DNA from: an uncultured SAR86 cluster bacterium | Lineage (GTDB): Bacteria; Pseudomonadota; Gammaproteobacteria; Magnimaribacterales; D2472 | Assembly (NCBI GenBank): GCA_902516285.1 | Contig: CABXXT010000011.1 | Coordinates: 1-36,997, forward strand | DNA length: 36,997 nt | Direction of reading: 5' to 3' | Shown here: positions 22,501-31,301 of the stretch, one piece after another | Position numbering within the stretch: position 1 is the first letter of the stretch | Layout of the letters: the number at the start of each line of letters is the position of its first letter | Notes under the pieces: generated by a model | Database searches by the model: none | Seen by the model: only the letters and a program-made list of their open reading frames with translations | What the model was told of the DNA's origin: nothing | Position numbers and translations under genes: made by a program

Positions 22501-22911
22501 TTATTTTGGCTCTGATGCTAAAGAAATTGCGTTTACACCAGCTTCTCTTGCGCCGTCCATCACTTTAATTATTGTATCAGCGACAGCTTTTTCATCAGCT
22601 TGAATAACAACGGATCCTTTTGGATTATCTGCGAGCATTTTTACGACATTCGCTTTAACCTGTCTAACGTCTATCCTTCTTCCATCCATCCAGACCTCAT
22701 CATTTGATCCTACAGCTATAAGAATCGCCGCATTTTCTTGTGTCTCAGCAGTATCTGAGTCAGGTCTATTAATTTCTAATCCTGGTTCTTTGATAAAATT
22801 AGCAGTTACAATAAAGAAAATAAGCATGATAAATACAACATCAAGCATAGGTGTTAAATTTATTTCACTTTCGTCATCTTTTACAGCTGCATTTATTGCA
22901 TTTCTTCTCAT
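22501..22911 (-). CDS. exbD: Biopolymer transport protein ExbD
   Basis: 136 residues: a short cytoplasmic N-terminus (EINLTPMLD), one membrane helix (about 23-42) with the proton-coupling Asp24 in the PMLDVVFIMLIFF motif, and a periplasmic domain with IQADEKAVADTIIKVMDGAR. Partner of ExbB in the proton channel that energises TonB. It lies 9 bases downstream of exbB and 3 bases upstream of tonB. Confidence 0.95.
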   Translation of the reverse strand: MRRNAINAAVKDDESEINLTPMLDVVFIMLIFFIVTANFIKEPGLEINRPDSDTAETQENAAILIAVGSNDEVWMDGRRIDVRQVKANVVKMLADNPKGSVVIQADEKAVADTIIKVMDGAREAGVNAISLASEPK

Positions 22912-22920
22912 TAAATTCTC

Positions 22921-23451
22921 CTACAGTACTCTTTTGATAAGATCATTTAGATTATTATTATGCCTATCAGAAGCACTATTTAAATATATGCTAGCAAAGA
23001 CTCCTGAAAGTGCAACTACCATACCAGCCATTGTTGGCAATGTCGCCTTTGAAACTCCACCTGCCATAGCTCTAGCGTCCCCACCTCCATTAAAAGCCAT
23101 AACTTGGAAAACCTCAATCATTCCAGTAACAGTTCCCAATAAACCAAACAATGGAGCCAAAACAACGCAAGTTTGAATTATCGAAAGGTTTTTATTAATT
23201 TCAACTTTTGCCTCTGACAACATCTTTTCTCTTATCTGAAGCGCATGCCAAGAGGTTTTATCAGATCTATTATTCCATTTACTTGCTAAATCTTGCACAT
23301 AAAACTCATGTCCATGAGAAAAATACCATATTCTTTCAAAGATCATTGCCCACATAAAAAATACTAAAATCGCAATAAGCCACAAAACACTTCCACCAGC
23401 TTCCATGAAGTCTCTTATTGATGAAAATGCTTCAGTTATTGCAAAAAACAT
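22921..23451 (-). CDS. exbB: MotA/TolQ/ExbB proton channel protein (ExbB2)
   Basis: 176 residues with three membrane helices (about 18-38, 92-115 and 130-156). APLFGLLGTVTGMIEVF and ATLPTMAGMVVALSGVFAS are the conserved proton-channel helices. The short form, together with an adjoining longer ExbB-domain protein (TtpC), is the layout of the Vibrio TonB2 system. Its start lies 8 bases after the ttpC stop. Confidence 0.94.
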   Translation of the reverse strand: MFFAITEAFSSIRDFMEAGGSVLWLIAILVFFMWAMIFERIWYFSHGHEFYVQDLASKWNNRSDKTSWHALQIREKMLSEAKVEINKNLSIIQTCVVLAPLFGLLGTVTGMIEVFQVMAFNGGGDARAMAGGVSKATLPTMAGMVVALSGVFASIYLNSASDRHNNNLNDLIKRVL

Positions 23452-23459
23452 ATTAACTA

Positions 23460-24845
23460 TTAATTTTTTTCAGCTCTTTCGGCTAGAATGCCAGTACTTT
23501 GCTCTTCAAGCACACTTATAATGCCTTTTGCGGAGGAAGCTGTGAAAGAGTGTAAAAGAGTTGTTGGTATGGCTACTAACAGACCTAAAACAGTTGTGAC
23601 AAGTGCTTGTGATATACCACCAGCCATCAACTTAGGATCACCTGTACCGTAAAGTGTTATCATTTGGAAGGTTACAATCATACCTGTAACAGTTCCTAAT
23701 AGTCCTGCGAGAGGAGCTACTACAGATATTATTCTTACTGCTCCAATTCCCTTTTCAATAGATGGTCTTTCTGCCATTATCGCTTCTGCAAGTTTTAATT
23801 CTAAAGTATCAATGTCTTTGTTAAAGTTTTCTTCACCTATTTTTAGAACTCTTCCTAATGGATTTCTTACATCTAGAGTGCTTGAGCCTGCTTGTTTTCT
23901 TACAGCAGCTCCGAGCATATATAAACTATAAAGTTTCCAAAACGCAATTCCAATACCTATCAAACCAACAGTAATAATTGCGTAACCTACTTCTCTTCCT
24001 TGTGCTGCTCTTTCAGCTAATGAGGGTGTTTGTATTAAGTTTGCAAGTAAGCTTCCTCCAGTAGGTCCAGTAGGATCTACTCCAAATTTAACTTGATCGC
24101 CAACTTCTGCGTTACCAACCTTTTTAGCTGTACTAGTATATCTTCCAGCTGGTTGTCTTGGTAAGAATGCGTAGCCACCTGTTGATGCAACATATTTGAG
24201 ATACTTTCCATCGCAAACAGCATTAAACAAACCAACCCTTGTTACATCACATGGTGTAGATTGGCCACCTACCTCAGTTACATCTGTATCAAAGGATACT
24301 ACCTGACCACTTGCGACTAACTCTCTTTGAAGCTCATACCATAGTCCTTCAATTTCTCTAATTGTCGGTAATTCAGTTGTCTCAGACATTTTAGAGGTTA
24401 GTTCATTTAAGAATGAAACTCTTTCTTGTCCATACTGGGCACTAGAAAGTGAACCTGAAAATTGAACTGCTGCTTCACCAGCTGAACTTTGAAGATGTCC
24501 AAATAATTCAACTAACGAACCTAGTTCTTTTTGATAGGCTTCTTCTTTAACTCTAAGAATGCCCTCATTCTTTTTATATTCTGCTTCAAGTTGATCTGCA
24601 ATCTTTTCTTGTCTAGCAAGTTCTCTTTTTTCAGCGGCAAGAATAGAAGCTTGTTTATTTTTGTCTGCTAAAAACTTGGCTTCTCTGTCAGCGTTCACTG
24701 ATTGCTCTTTTGTTTTCCCATCTTTGACTAATAGTAATAATGCCTCTACAGTGGAAATTTCAGGAGCATCTTCTTCAGAGTCCTGTGCTTGAAGAAAACT
24801 AAAAGAGAAGACAATAGTAAAGATTAATAAATACAAATTTTTCAT
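23460..24845 (-). CDS. ttpC: TtpC-like TonB2-system protein with MotA/TolQ/ExbB domain
   Basis: 461 residues. A signal peptide (cleavage expected after LQA, residue 20) precedes a long coiled coil (about 45-110), a periplasmic beta-rich part (about 180-260) and a C-terminal ExbB-like domain with three helices (about 287-308, 372-394 and 412-436; APLAGLLGTVTGMIVTF). This architecture is TtpC, required for TonB2 function in Vibrio. The beta part has RVGLFNAVCDGKYLKYV with Cys199 and Cys211, which could form a disulfide. The start overlaps the DUF3450 stop by one base (TAATG). Confidence 0.92.
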   Translation of the reverse strand: MKNLYLLIFTIVFSFSFLQAQDSEEDAPEISTVEALLLLVKDGKTKEQSVNADREAKFLADKNKQASILAAEKRELARQEKIADQLEAEYKKNEGILRVKEEAYQKELGSLVELFGHLQSSAGEAAVQFSGSLSSAQYGQERVSFLNELTSKMSETTELPTIREIEGLWYELQRELVASGQVVSFDTDVTEVGGQSTPCDVTRVGLFNAVCDGKYLKYVASTGGYAFLPRQPAGRYTSTAKKVGNAEVGDQVKFGVDPTGPTGGSLLANLIQTPSLAERAAQGREVGYAIITVGLIGIGIAFWKLYSLYMLGAAVRKQAGSSTLDVRNPLGRVLKIGEENFNKDIDTLELKLAEAIMAERPSIEKGIGAVRIISVVAPLAGLLGTVTGMIVTFQMITLYGTGDPKLMAGGISQALVTTVLGLLVAIPTTLLHSFTASSAKGIISVLEEQSTGILAERAEKN

Positions 24846-25615
24846 TATACTTCTCCCTTTACAACAGGCATTAACAACATATCAGTAGGTATTAATTTCT
24901 TAGCCATTCTTATTCCATCTCTTATGGGTTTTCTGTAACTATTTGGTAAATCTTCCCACTCGCCAAGCTCATTATCCCATCTGCCACTATCTCTTTCATC
25001 AAGGGTTTGATAGAACATTCCAATTCTTCCAATTACAAGTATATTTACTACAGTACCATCCGCTAGCTTATCTTCATATGTATCAATTTTTCTTCCATAT
25101 TCAGCTTCAATATTGTAAGCCTCTAAAACTTGTCTAACTTGCTCTGAAGCTGTAACTTTGGGTTTAGAAAGTGACGCTCTGACTAAATCAATTCTATTTC
25201 TTCTTTCATCAAGTCTAAATGGAGTATCAAGCTTTACAAAAGTTTCAAGGGTTTCAAGCATTTTTTGCGCCAATGGAGGAATTTGTCTTTGCATAACTAC
25301 AACCTGAACAAGCTGCTCATCAAGCTTATCCATTAAGTCAAGCTGAGCCTGAATTTGTATTCTTTTTTGTGCATTGTAAAGCTTTAATCCTTCAACCTGC
25401 TTGGATACAACTTTGTATTCATTAATGATTTTATCAGTTTGTTTTTCGGTGGCATCGATTTTGTCTTGTGATGATGCTGAAAGTTCTTGATTCTCTCTAC
25501 CAACTTCAAGAACATTTTCCATATTTGTTTCAATATTTGCTTCGTTATTAGCAAGAATGAAACAACTAAAGCTCATAAATGTTGATAAAAATATTGTTTT
25601 TACATATTTATGCAT
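24845..25615 (-). CDS. DUF3450 periplasmic coiled-coil protein, first gene of the TonB2 operon
   Basis: 256 residues with a signal peptide (about 1-22), a long coiled coil (about 25-125, rich in Glu, Gln and Lys) and a C-terminal domain with YEDKLADGTVVNILVIGRIG, YQTLDERDSGRWD and YRKPIRDGIRMAKK. This is the DUF3450 family that regularly heads ttpC-exbB-exbD-tonB clusters in marine Gammaproteobacteria; no biochemical function is established. The strong ribosome-binding site and the space upstream make it the likely first gene of the six-gene operon. Confidence 0.9.
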   Translation of the reverse strand: MHKYVKTIFLSTFMSFSCFILANNEANIETNMENVLEVGRENQELSASSQDKIDATEKQTDKIINEYKVVSKQVEGLKLYNAQKRIQIQAQLDLMDKLDEQLVQVVVMQRQIPPLAQKMLETLETFVKLDTPFRLDERRNRIDLVRASLSKPKVTASEQVRQVLEAYNIEAEYGRKIDTYEDKLADGTVVNILVIGRIGMFYQTLDERDSGRWDNELGEWEDLPNSYRKPIRDGIRMAKKLIPTDMLLMPVVKGEV

Positions 25616-25621
25616 TACGTA

Positions 25622-25627
25622 CTCCCT
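25622..25627 (-). promoter_or_regulatory. Ribosome-binding site of the TonB2 operon
   Basis: AGGGAG on the minus strand stands 6 bases before the ATG at 25615. The remaining spacer up to 25758 is plain AT-rich DNA. It must hold the operon promoter, but I see no Fur-box-like palindrome or convincing -35/-10 pair. Confidence 0.55.
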
Positions 25628-25758
25628 AAAGTTTTTTTATGTTAACAGTCTAAGAACAATAAATAAAACAATTTTGTATATTTTTATGACATTAAAATCT
25701 CAAATAAATAGCAGTCTAGCAATAAAAAATAAGAAATTTACTTTGTTTTCAAAAATAC

Positions 25759-26607
25759 TTAAAAAATCTTAAAAAATAAAGTAGGTGTATTTTTCTTATA
25801 ATCTTGATACTCAGTTAGATTTCCCCATTTTTTATTAGCCCTATCCTCCAGCATCCTTACACCACTAACGTATACGAGTAATAAATATGTAAAAACTGGA
25901 GATATTAGTGCGATATATTGTGTTCCACTAAGAGATGAAAAAGATATTACAGCTATTGCAAACCATAAGATGATCTCTCCTAAATAATTTGGATGTCTTG
26001 ATTTAGACCATAGCCCAGAAGTAATAAATTTATTCTTGTTTTCTAATATTGATCTAAAAGCTGTTTTTTGTTTATCTGCAATTACCTCAATACCAAATCC
26101 AAGAAGAAATAACCCAATACCAATATATGTTACTAAATTCAAAGTTACCCCAAAAGGATTGGCTATTGCTGTTAAAGCACAGATTGAACACAAAGACACC
26201 CACATTCCTGAAAGTGTCCATGTTAAGAAAAATTGTGCAGCTGAGGTTTTTATAGTCCTAAATCTTTTATCTTCTCCGTCTTTATGAATTCTCATAAATA
26301 AAAAACTACCTAATCTTACAGTCCAAATAGATATGAGAATAGCCAAAATTAAATTGCCTATGTTGAAGCCATATAACTCATATGACAGAACATAAATAAA
26401 CCATGTTAGAAATAAGTATTTAATACTACCTGTTAAGTCATAAAATTTTTCAGTTTGAAAAATATAAGCAGGTATATAGGCAATCCAACTAATCAAAAAC
26501 GCAAATAAAACTGCAATAAAAACTAATCTACTTCCTACAGCATAAGCTATACCCATAGTTAGAAAGAAAGCTAGGAAAGATAAAAAAACATATGAATACC
26601 ACTTCAT
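25759..26607 (-). CDS. DUF1295 integral membrane protein (steroid 5-alpha-reductase-like fold)
   Basis: About 282 residues with roughly seven hydrophobic segments. The C-terminal part has LWSKSRHPNYLGEIILWFAI, the NADPH-binding region of DUF1295 proteins, distantly related to steroid 5-alpha-reductases and isoprenylcysteine methyltransferases. WTVRLGSFLFMRIHKDGED is another family segment. The reaction is unknown. ATG 26607 is preferred over the longer start at 26625 because it forms ATGA with the stop of the M2 peptidase gene and has GGGA about 6 bases upstream. Confidence 0.88.
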   Translation of the reverse strand: MKWYSYVFLSFLAFFLTMGIAYAVGSRLVFIAVLFAFLISWIAYIPAYIFQTEKFYDLTGSIKYLFLTWFIYVLSYELYGFNIGNLILAILISIWTVRLGSFLFMRIHKDGEDKRFRTIKTSAAQFFLTWTLSGMWVSLCSICALTAIANPFGVTLNLVTYIGIGLFLLGFGIEVIADKQKTAFRSILENKNKFITSGLWSKSRHPNYLGEIILWFAIAVISFSSLSGTQYIALISPVFTYLLLVYVSGVRMLEDRANKKWGNLTEYQDYKKNTPTLFFKIF

Positions 26608-28424
26608 GATTTTTCCCATCCACATGTTCTGTTTTTATTCTGTTCATTAAGCCAAGTCATTAAAGGATCATAATAATTTAATATAGATTTCCCACTGAGC
26701 TTTCTTGAACCTGTTAAATTCTCAAAAGCTTCTTGCCAAGGTAAACTTTCTCCCATTGCCATGGTAGAAATAATTTTTTTTCCAGCTTCCATACTACCGT
26801 ATATAGAACAATCATGGAGATTTCCTTCAAATCCAATCGAATTACAGAGTGCTTCATGAAATTGATATTGCATAATTCTTGCTAAATAATATCTAGTATA
26901 TGGAGTATTTCCAGGAATGTGATACTTTGCTCCAGGATCAAAGTATCTCTCATCTCTTGTTTCAGAAGTACTTATTCCTTGATATTGCTCTCTTAACTCC
27001 CACCAAGAAGAGTTTAGATTAGTTTCGTTAATTTCTCCATTAAAAACTCCTGATCTCCACTTATCAAGCATTAAAGCCCATGGAACAACAACAACTCCTT
27101 CTAAAGCTTGTTTCATTAAGAGACCTATAGGATCTTCCTTAGCTAACTTTGCTTCATCTTTTGAGATGAATCCAATTTGATTAAGATAGTCAGGTGTTAT
27201 TGATAATGTAAGTAAATCACCGAATGCTTCATGGAAACCATCATTGGCGCCGCCTTGGAATAAAGTTGGTAAATGATTATATGCTTGGTAATAAAAAATA
27301 TGTCCTAATTCATGATGTATTGTTATAAAGTCTTCTTCATTTTTTTCAATACACATTTTTATTCTTAGATCATTTTCTACAGGATCAAGGTTCCATGCCG
27401 ATGCATGACAAACCACTGATCGATCTAAAGGTTTTACAAATAAAGATCGTTCCCAAAATGTTTCAGGCAAAGGTTCAAATCCTATTGATAAGAAAAAATC
27501 TTCTGCATATTCGACCATCTCGATTTCAGATAAATTTTTATCCTTAATAATTTGTGTTACATCAATTGAATTATCATTAGTTTCTTCTGTATAAACTAAA
27601 TCATATATATTTGACCATGATTGACCCCACATATTTCCAAGCATATGAACAGGCAGTGGTCCTGTTTTTGAGATCACATCATCACCATAATGATCATTTA
27701 ACTTTGCTCTAACATGACAATGTAATGCATCATACAATGGCTTAACCTCATCCCAGACTCTATCTGTTTCATTCAAAAACTCATCTGCTGGCATATCATA
27801 TTTACTAAACCAAAGGTCGCTTAGGCCATCATAACCAAGATCTTTGGATCCTTTATTTCCAATTTCAACCATGCGTAAATACATTGGTTTCATCGGTTTA
27901 CCAATCTCATGCCACCCTCTCCACGCGCTTAACAGCTGCTTAGGATTTCTCGACTTGTCAATAATTGCTTCGAATGCTTCTAAGTCGAAGCAATGTCCAT
28001 CTTCATAGCAGTACTCACCTGAACCATACATAGCCTCGAGGCCTGTAGTTATTTCAGATAACTCACTGGCCAAAGATTCATCTAATGGTGGAGGCATTAC
28101 AAATGAACTTTTGAGGATATTCAACATCCTTCTATTTTCAGGAGATGTTAGGACATTATCAAAATTTGAAGCCTTTCTAGCTTTTTCTAGGGAATTAAGA
28201 GTATAACGAGTTCCATAATCAGCAATAACTTTTTGTGAATCAAAGGTTATAAAATTTGAACTAATCCATGAGGCTGATGAAATTATCGGGCCGTATTTTT
28301 TGTTTTCTTCTTCTACTTTAGTCAAAAAATCCTCAAGTATTCGATTCTGACTATTCTGTTCGCTACTAGTATCACAAGAAGATACAATAAATATAATGCA
28401 AATCATGCTTAAAAAAATTTTCAT
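26604..28424 (-). CDS. M2 family zinc peptidase (ACE-like dipeptidyl carboxypeptidase), lipoprotein
   Basis: 606 residues from ATG 28424. The N-terminus MKIFLSMICIIFIVSSC ends in the lipobox VSSC (Cys17), so the mature enzyme is probably a membrane-anchored periplasmic lipoprotein. The zinc site is HHELGH (HExxH, His371 to His375) with the third ligand Glu399 in HEAFGD. GMWHEI-like and WNLDPVENDLRIKMCI segments support the angiotensin-converting-enzyme family, which removes C-terminal dipeptides. A longer frame from 28553 is open but overlaps efp and lacks a signal peptide at its start; ATG 28424 has its own ribosome-binding site. Confidence 0.92.
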   Translation of the reverse strand: MKIFLSMICIIFIVSSCDTSSEQNSQNRILEDFLTKVEEENKKYGPIISSASWISSNFITFDSQKVIADYGTRYTLNSLEKARKASNFDNVLTSPENRRMLNILKSSFVMPPPLDESLASELSEITTGLEAMYGSGEYCYEDGHCFDLEAFEAIIDKSRNPKQLLSAWRGWHEIGKPMKPMYLRMVEIGNKGSKDLGYDGLSDLWFSKYDMPADEFLNETDRVWDEVKPLYDALHCHVRAKLNDHYGDDVISKTGPLPVHMLGNMWGQSWSNIYDLVYTEETNDNSIDVTQIIKDKNLSEIEMVEYAEDFFLSIGFEPLPETFWERSLFVKPLDRSVVCHASAWNLDPVENDLRIKMCIEKNEEDFITIHHELGHIFYYQAYNHLPTLFQGGANDGFHEAFGDLLTLSITPDYLNQIGFISKDEAKLAKEDPIGLLMKQALEGVVVVPWALMLDKWRSGVFNGEINETNLNSSWWELREQYQGISTSETRDERYFDPGAKYHIPGNTPYTRYYLARIMQYQFHEALCNSIGFEGNLHDCSIYGSMEAGKKIISTMAMGESLPWQEAFENLTGSRKLSGKSILNYYDPLMTWLNEQNKNRTCGWEKS

Positions 28425-28430
28425 TTGTGC

Positions 28431-28436
28431 TACCTC
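28431..28436 (-). promoter_or_regulatory. Ribosome-binding site that decides the M2 peptidase start
   Basis: GAGGTA on the minus strand lies 6 bases before the ATG at 28424, directly ahead of the lipoprotein signal sequence. It rules against the upstream start at 28553. Confidence 0.65.
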
Positions 28437-28466
28437 GATATTAAAATAACATAAAATAAATCTAAT

Positions 28467-29033
28467 ATGAAAATTTCTACGAATCAGTTCAAAAATGGTA
28501 CAAAGTTGATTATTGATAATGCTCCATGTTCGATAGTTGAACATGAGTTTCATAAACCCGGCAAAGGTCAGGCTGTGATGCGAGTAAAATATAAAAACTT
28601 AATTACTGGAAGCACAAACGATAAGACTTTTAAAACTGGTGAAACTGTTGAGGCTGCAGATGTAAAGCATAGAGAAATGGAATTCTTATATCAAGATAAA
28701 GAGAAATGGCATTTCATGGATACCAGCAATTATGAACAAGTTGAAATTAGTTCTGAAAAAATGTTAGATGCAAAAAAATGGATCACTGGTCAAGAGATTT
28801 GTGAGATTGTATTTTGGAATGATGAACCGATTCTGGTAAATCCACCAACAATTGTTGAATTAAAAATTATTCAAGCAGAACCAGGTGTTAAAGGCGATAC
28901 AGTTTCTGGTGCTACTAAAAATGCATTACTAGAGACTGACATTTCAATTCAGGTACCTTTGTTCGTGAATGAAAATGAAACTATCAAGGTAGATACCCGA
29001 GATATGTCTTATGTTGGAAGAGCAAAAACTTGA
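28467..29033 (+). CDS. efp: Elongation factor P
   Basis: 188 residues; relieves ribosome stalling at polyproline stretches. The KOW-like N-terminal domain has HKPGKGQAVMRVK with Lys33 at the tip, the residue modified by beta-lysylation in many Gammaproteobacteria (Lys34 in E. coli). GATKNALLETDISIQVPLFV and VDTRDMSYVGRA are the C-terminal signature. The modification genes epmA/epmB are not in the window. The start is divergent from the M2 peptidase with a 42-base gap and lacks a clear Shine-Dalgarno sequence. Its stop overlaps the argS TTG start by 4 bases. Confidence 0.95.
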   Translation: MKISTNQFKNGTKLIIDNAPCSIVEHEFHKPGKGQAVMRVKYKNLITGSTNDKTFKTGETVEAADVKHREMEFLYQDKEKWHFMDTSNYEQVEISSEKMLDAKKWITGQEICEIVFWNDEPILVNPPTIVELKIIQAEPGVKGDTVSGATKNALLETDISIQVPLFVNENETIKVDTRDMSYVGRAKT

Positions 29034-30766
29034 TAAATAAAATTAATAAAGAAATCAAATTATTTATCAGTTCCATTGATGGAATTGAAAAAAATTCTGT
29101 TAGCGAAATTTGTGAAAAGTTTAAGACCTCCATATCAGAAAGTTTAAAAAATGGCCATATTACAACTAATGTTTGCATGATTGCTGGTAGCATTCTCAAG
29201 TCTAATCCAAAAAAATTGGCGACAGATCTGCATAAAAGAATTAGTGATCTTAAAATATTTGAAAACGTAGATATAGCTGGTCCTGGATTTATTAATATTA
29301 CTCTTAAAAGAGAGGATTTTTTATCTACCTTAAATAATATTTATGAAAAAAATGTCAACTATGGATCTTCTGATTTTGGTGAGGGTAAAAAGGTTCAAAT
29401 AGAGTTTGTCTCAGCTAATCCTACTGGCCCTCTTCATGTTGGACACGGAAGAGGAGCTGCCTACGGGGATGCATTATCCAGAATTCTGAAAAATACTGGT
29501 TACGAGGTTGAGAAGGAATATTATGTCAATGATGCAGGGAGACAAATAGACATCCTCACAGCTAGTGTAATTATTAGGATGCTTAAGAAAGAACTTAATG
29601 GATTTTTCCCACAAAATGCATATAGAGGTGAATATATAGAGATTATTGGAGAAAAATTTGGAGAGGAAATTAGATTTAATGAAGCAAGTAATCTTATAAA
29701 TAATTTGCCCAGCGATGCTGAAGATGAAATTAATGAAATAATTACTAGTCTTAAAACAAAAGATTTAATGATTTGGAACAAAGTTAAAAATCATTCACTT
29801 TCGATAATTGTAGAACTTATAAAGGAAGACCTAAGTAATTTTAATGTTTTGTTTGATGAATGGTTTTATGAATCATCATTGGGAAGTATTAAGGAATCAA
29901 ATTCTGAAATTTCTTCTTCGATAACCAAATTAAGTAAAGATGGAATAGGATATAAAAAGGATGGCGCAATATGGCTTAATACGGAAAGTTGTGGCGATGA
30001 CAAGCATCGAGTATTAGTGAGGAAAGACGGTCGTGCAACTTATTTTGCCTCAGATGTAGCCTATCATAAAAATAAAATTGATAGGGGTTTTGATAAATTG
30101 ATAAATGTTTGGGGGGCGGACCACCATGGATATATTAAAAGAATTGAGGCTTCTGTTGAAGCTTTAGGAACTTCAAAGGATAAATTGATTGTAAAGCTTG
30201 TTCAATTTGCAAATCTTTTTAAGAAAGGCAAAAAAATTAAAATGTCGACAAGGTCAGGAGATTTTTATTCCTTAAAAGATTTAATAGATGATATAGGTGC
30301 TGATGCTGCAAGATTTTATTACTTATCAAAACAGGCTGATCAGCATTTAGATTTTGATCTTGATTTGGCTAAGTCAGATAGTAAAGAAAATATTTTTTAC
30401 TACATACAATATGCGCATGCAAGAATATTCTCAATTGAAGACAAATATAAAAAAACTACTAAAAAGCAAATTGCTAGTAAAACTGATATAAAAAATAATT
30501 CATATAGCAAGTGTGATGAACTAATTCATGAGATAAGTAAGTTTCCAAATTTAGTACTGAAGTCTTCAAATTCTCTTCAGCCACACTTAATAGTTTTTTA
30601 TTTGAGAGATTTATCTCAGCTTTTCCATAGTTTTTATAATGACAATCATGTTTTATCAGAATCTGAAGAAAATATTGAATTAATCATGTTTTGTTTGGGG
30701 GGAGTGAAACAGACAATTGCTAATGGGCTAGGTTTACTAGGAATAACTCCAATGAAAAAAATGTAA
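29030..30766 (+). CDS. argS: Arginine-tRNA ligase
   Basis: Class I aminoacyl-tRNA synthetase, 578 residues, usual length. The N-terminal Arg-tRNA additional domain covers about 1-95. The HIGH-type motif is HVGH at 136-139 (NPTGPLHVGHGRGAAYGDAL), the KMSK-type motif is KMSTR at 404-408, and the C-terminal DALR anticodon-binding domain is about 455-578. The start is TTG at 29030, overlapping the efp stop; GGAAGAG at 29016-29022 is 7 bases upstream and supports it. Confidence 0.96.
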   Translation: MINKINKEIKLFISSIDGIEKNSVSEICEKFKTSISESLKNGHITTNVCMIAGSILKSNPKKLATDLHKRISDLKIFENVDIAGPGFINITLKREDFLSTLNNIYEKNVNYGSSDFGEGKKVQIEFVSANPTGPLHVGHGRGAAYGDALSRILKNTGYEVEKEYYVNDAGRQIDILTASVIIRMLKKELNGFFPQNAYRGEYIEIIGEKFGEEIRFNEASNLINNLPSDAEDEINEIITSLKTKDLMIWNKVKNHSLSIIVELIKEDLSNFNVLFDEWFYESSLGSIKESNSEISSSITKLSKDGIGYKKDGAIWLNTESCGDDKHRVLVRKDGRATYFASDVAYHKNKIDRGFDKLINVWGADHHGYIKRIEASVEALGTSKDKLIVKLVQFANLFKKGKKIKMSTRSGDFYSLKDLIDDIGADAARFYYLSKQADQHLDFDLDLAKSDSKENIFYYIQYAHARIFSIEDKYKKTTKKQIASKTDIKNNSYSKCDELIHEISKFPNLVLKSSNSLQPHLIVFYLRDLSQLFHSFYNDNHVLSESEENIELIMFCLGGVKQTIANGLGLLGITPMKKM

Positions 30767-30770
30767 TTTG

Positions 30771-31301
30771 ATGAAAGATTTTGCGAATAGAGCTTCTACA
30801 AAAAAAGCAAGCAAAAGGAAGTCTGTGTTTAGATCAAAGAGAAAATCTTTAAACACAATTAGCTCAGAAACAATCCTTTCCTTGTTAGCCATAAGTGTTG
30901 GACTAATATTAACTTCAATGTTCTTTTTTAAGTCGGATGTTAGATCTTTTCAATCAGAAATAGTGTCAAATAATATAATAATTGATTTCCCCACCTCCCT
31001 AATGGAGAATTCAGTTTTAATTGAATCAAATAGCATATTATCAGCTGAAAATTGTGAATACTTTGTTCAGATTGGAGCATACGGTAACAAAAAGTTTGCT
31101 GTTGAAGCTCAAAATATTTTAAATGTTGAAATTAAAAATATCTCAATCAATGACATCTATAGTTCACAATTACCAGGTAAGCTTTTGCATAGTGTTATAT
31201 CAGGCCCCTATGAAAATAGATCTGCAGCAAATAATTCAAAGGAAAAAATAACTAAAAAAGGTTTTGATCCTAGACTAAGAACAGTATGCAAGAAAAAATA
31301 G
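30771..31301 (+). CDS. SPOR-domain membrane protein, FtsN-like
   Basis: 176 residues: a very basic cytoplasmic N-terminus (about 1-28, rich in Lys/Arg/Ser), one membrane helix (about 31-52), a linker, and a C-terminal SPOR domain (about 95-176; CEYFVQIGAYGNKKFAVEAQ, VISGPYENRSAA) that would bind denuded septal peptidoglycan. A SPOR protein directly after argS is also the arrangement in Pseudomonas. Short overall, so an FtsN role in division is likely but not certain. ATG 30771 is preferred over TTG 30768. It overlaps yggS by 16 bases. Confidence 0.82.
   Translation: MKDFANRASTKKASKRKSVFRSKRKSLNTISSETILSLLAISVGLILTSMFFFKSDVRSFQSEIVSNNIIIDFPTSLMENSVLIESNSILSAENCEYFVQIGAYGNKKFAVEAQNILNVEIKNISINDIYSSQLPGKLLHSVISGPYENRSAANNSKEKITKKGFDPRLRTVCKKK

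Noticed and set aside
25557-25772. 71-codon plus-strand open frame across the TonB operon promoter region
   Set aside because: It overlaps the DUF3450 start on the other strand, has no ribosome-binding site and has low-complexity AT-driven content.
26608-26625. Longer start for the DUF1295 protein
   Set aside because: ATG 26607 overlaps the upstream stop as ATGA with a ribosome-binding site; the longer form has no such support.
28425-28553. Longer open frame that would extend the M2 peptidase by 43 residues
   Set aside because: It overlaps the start of efp, lacks a signal peptide at its own N-terminus, and ATG 28424 has a ribosome-binding site followed by a lipoprotein signal.
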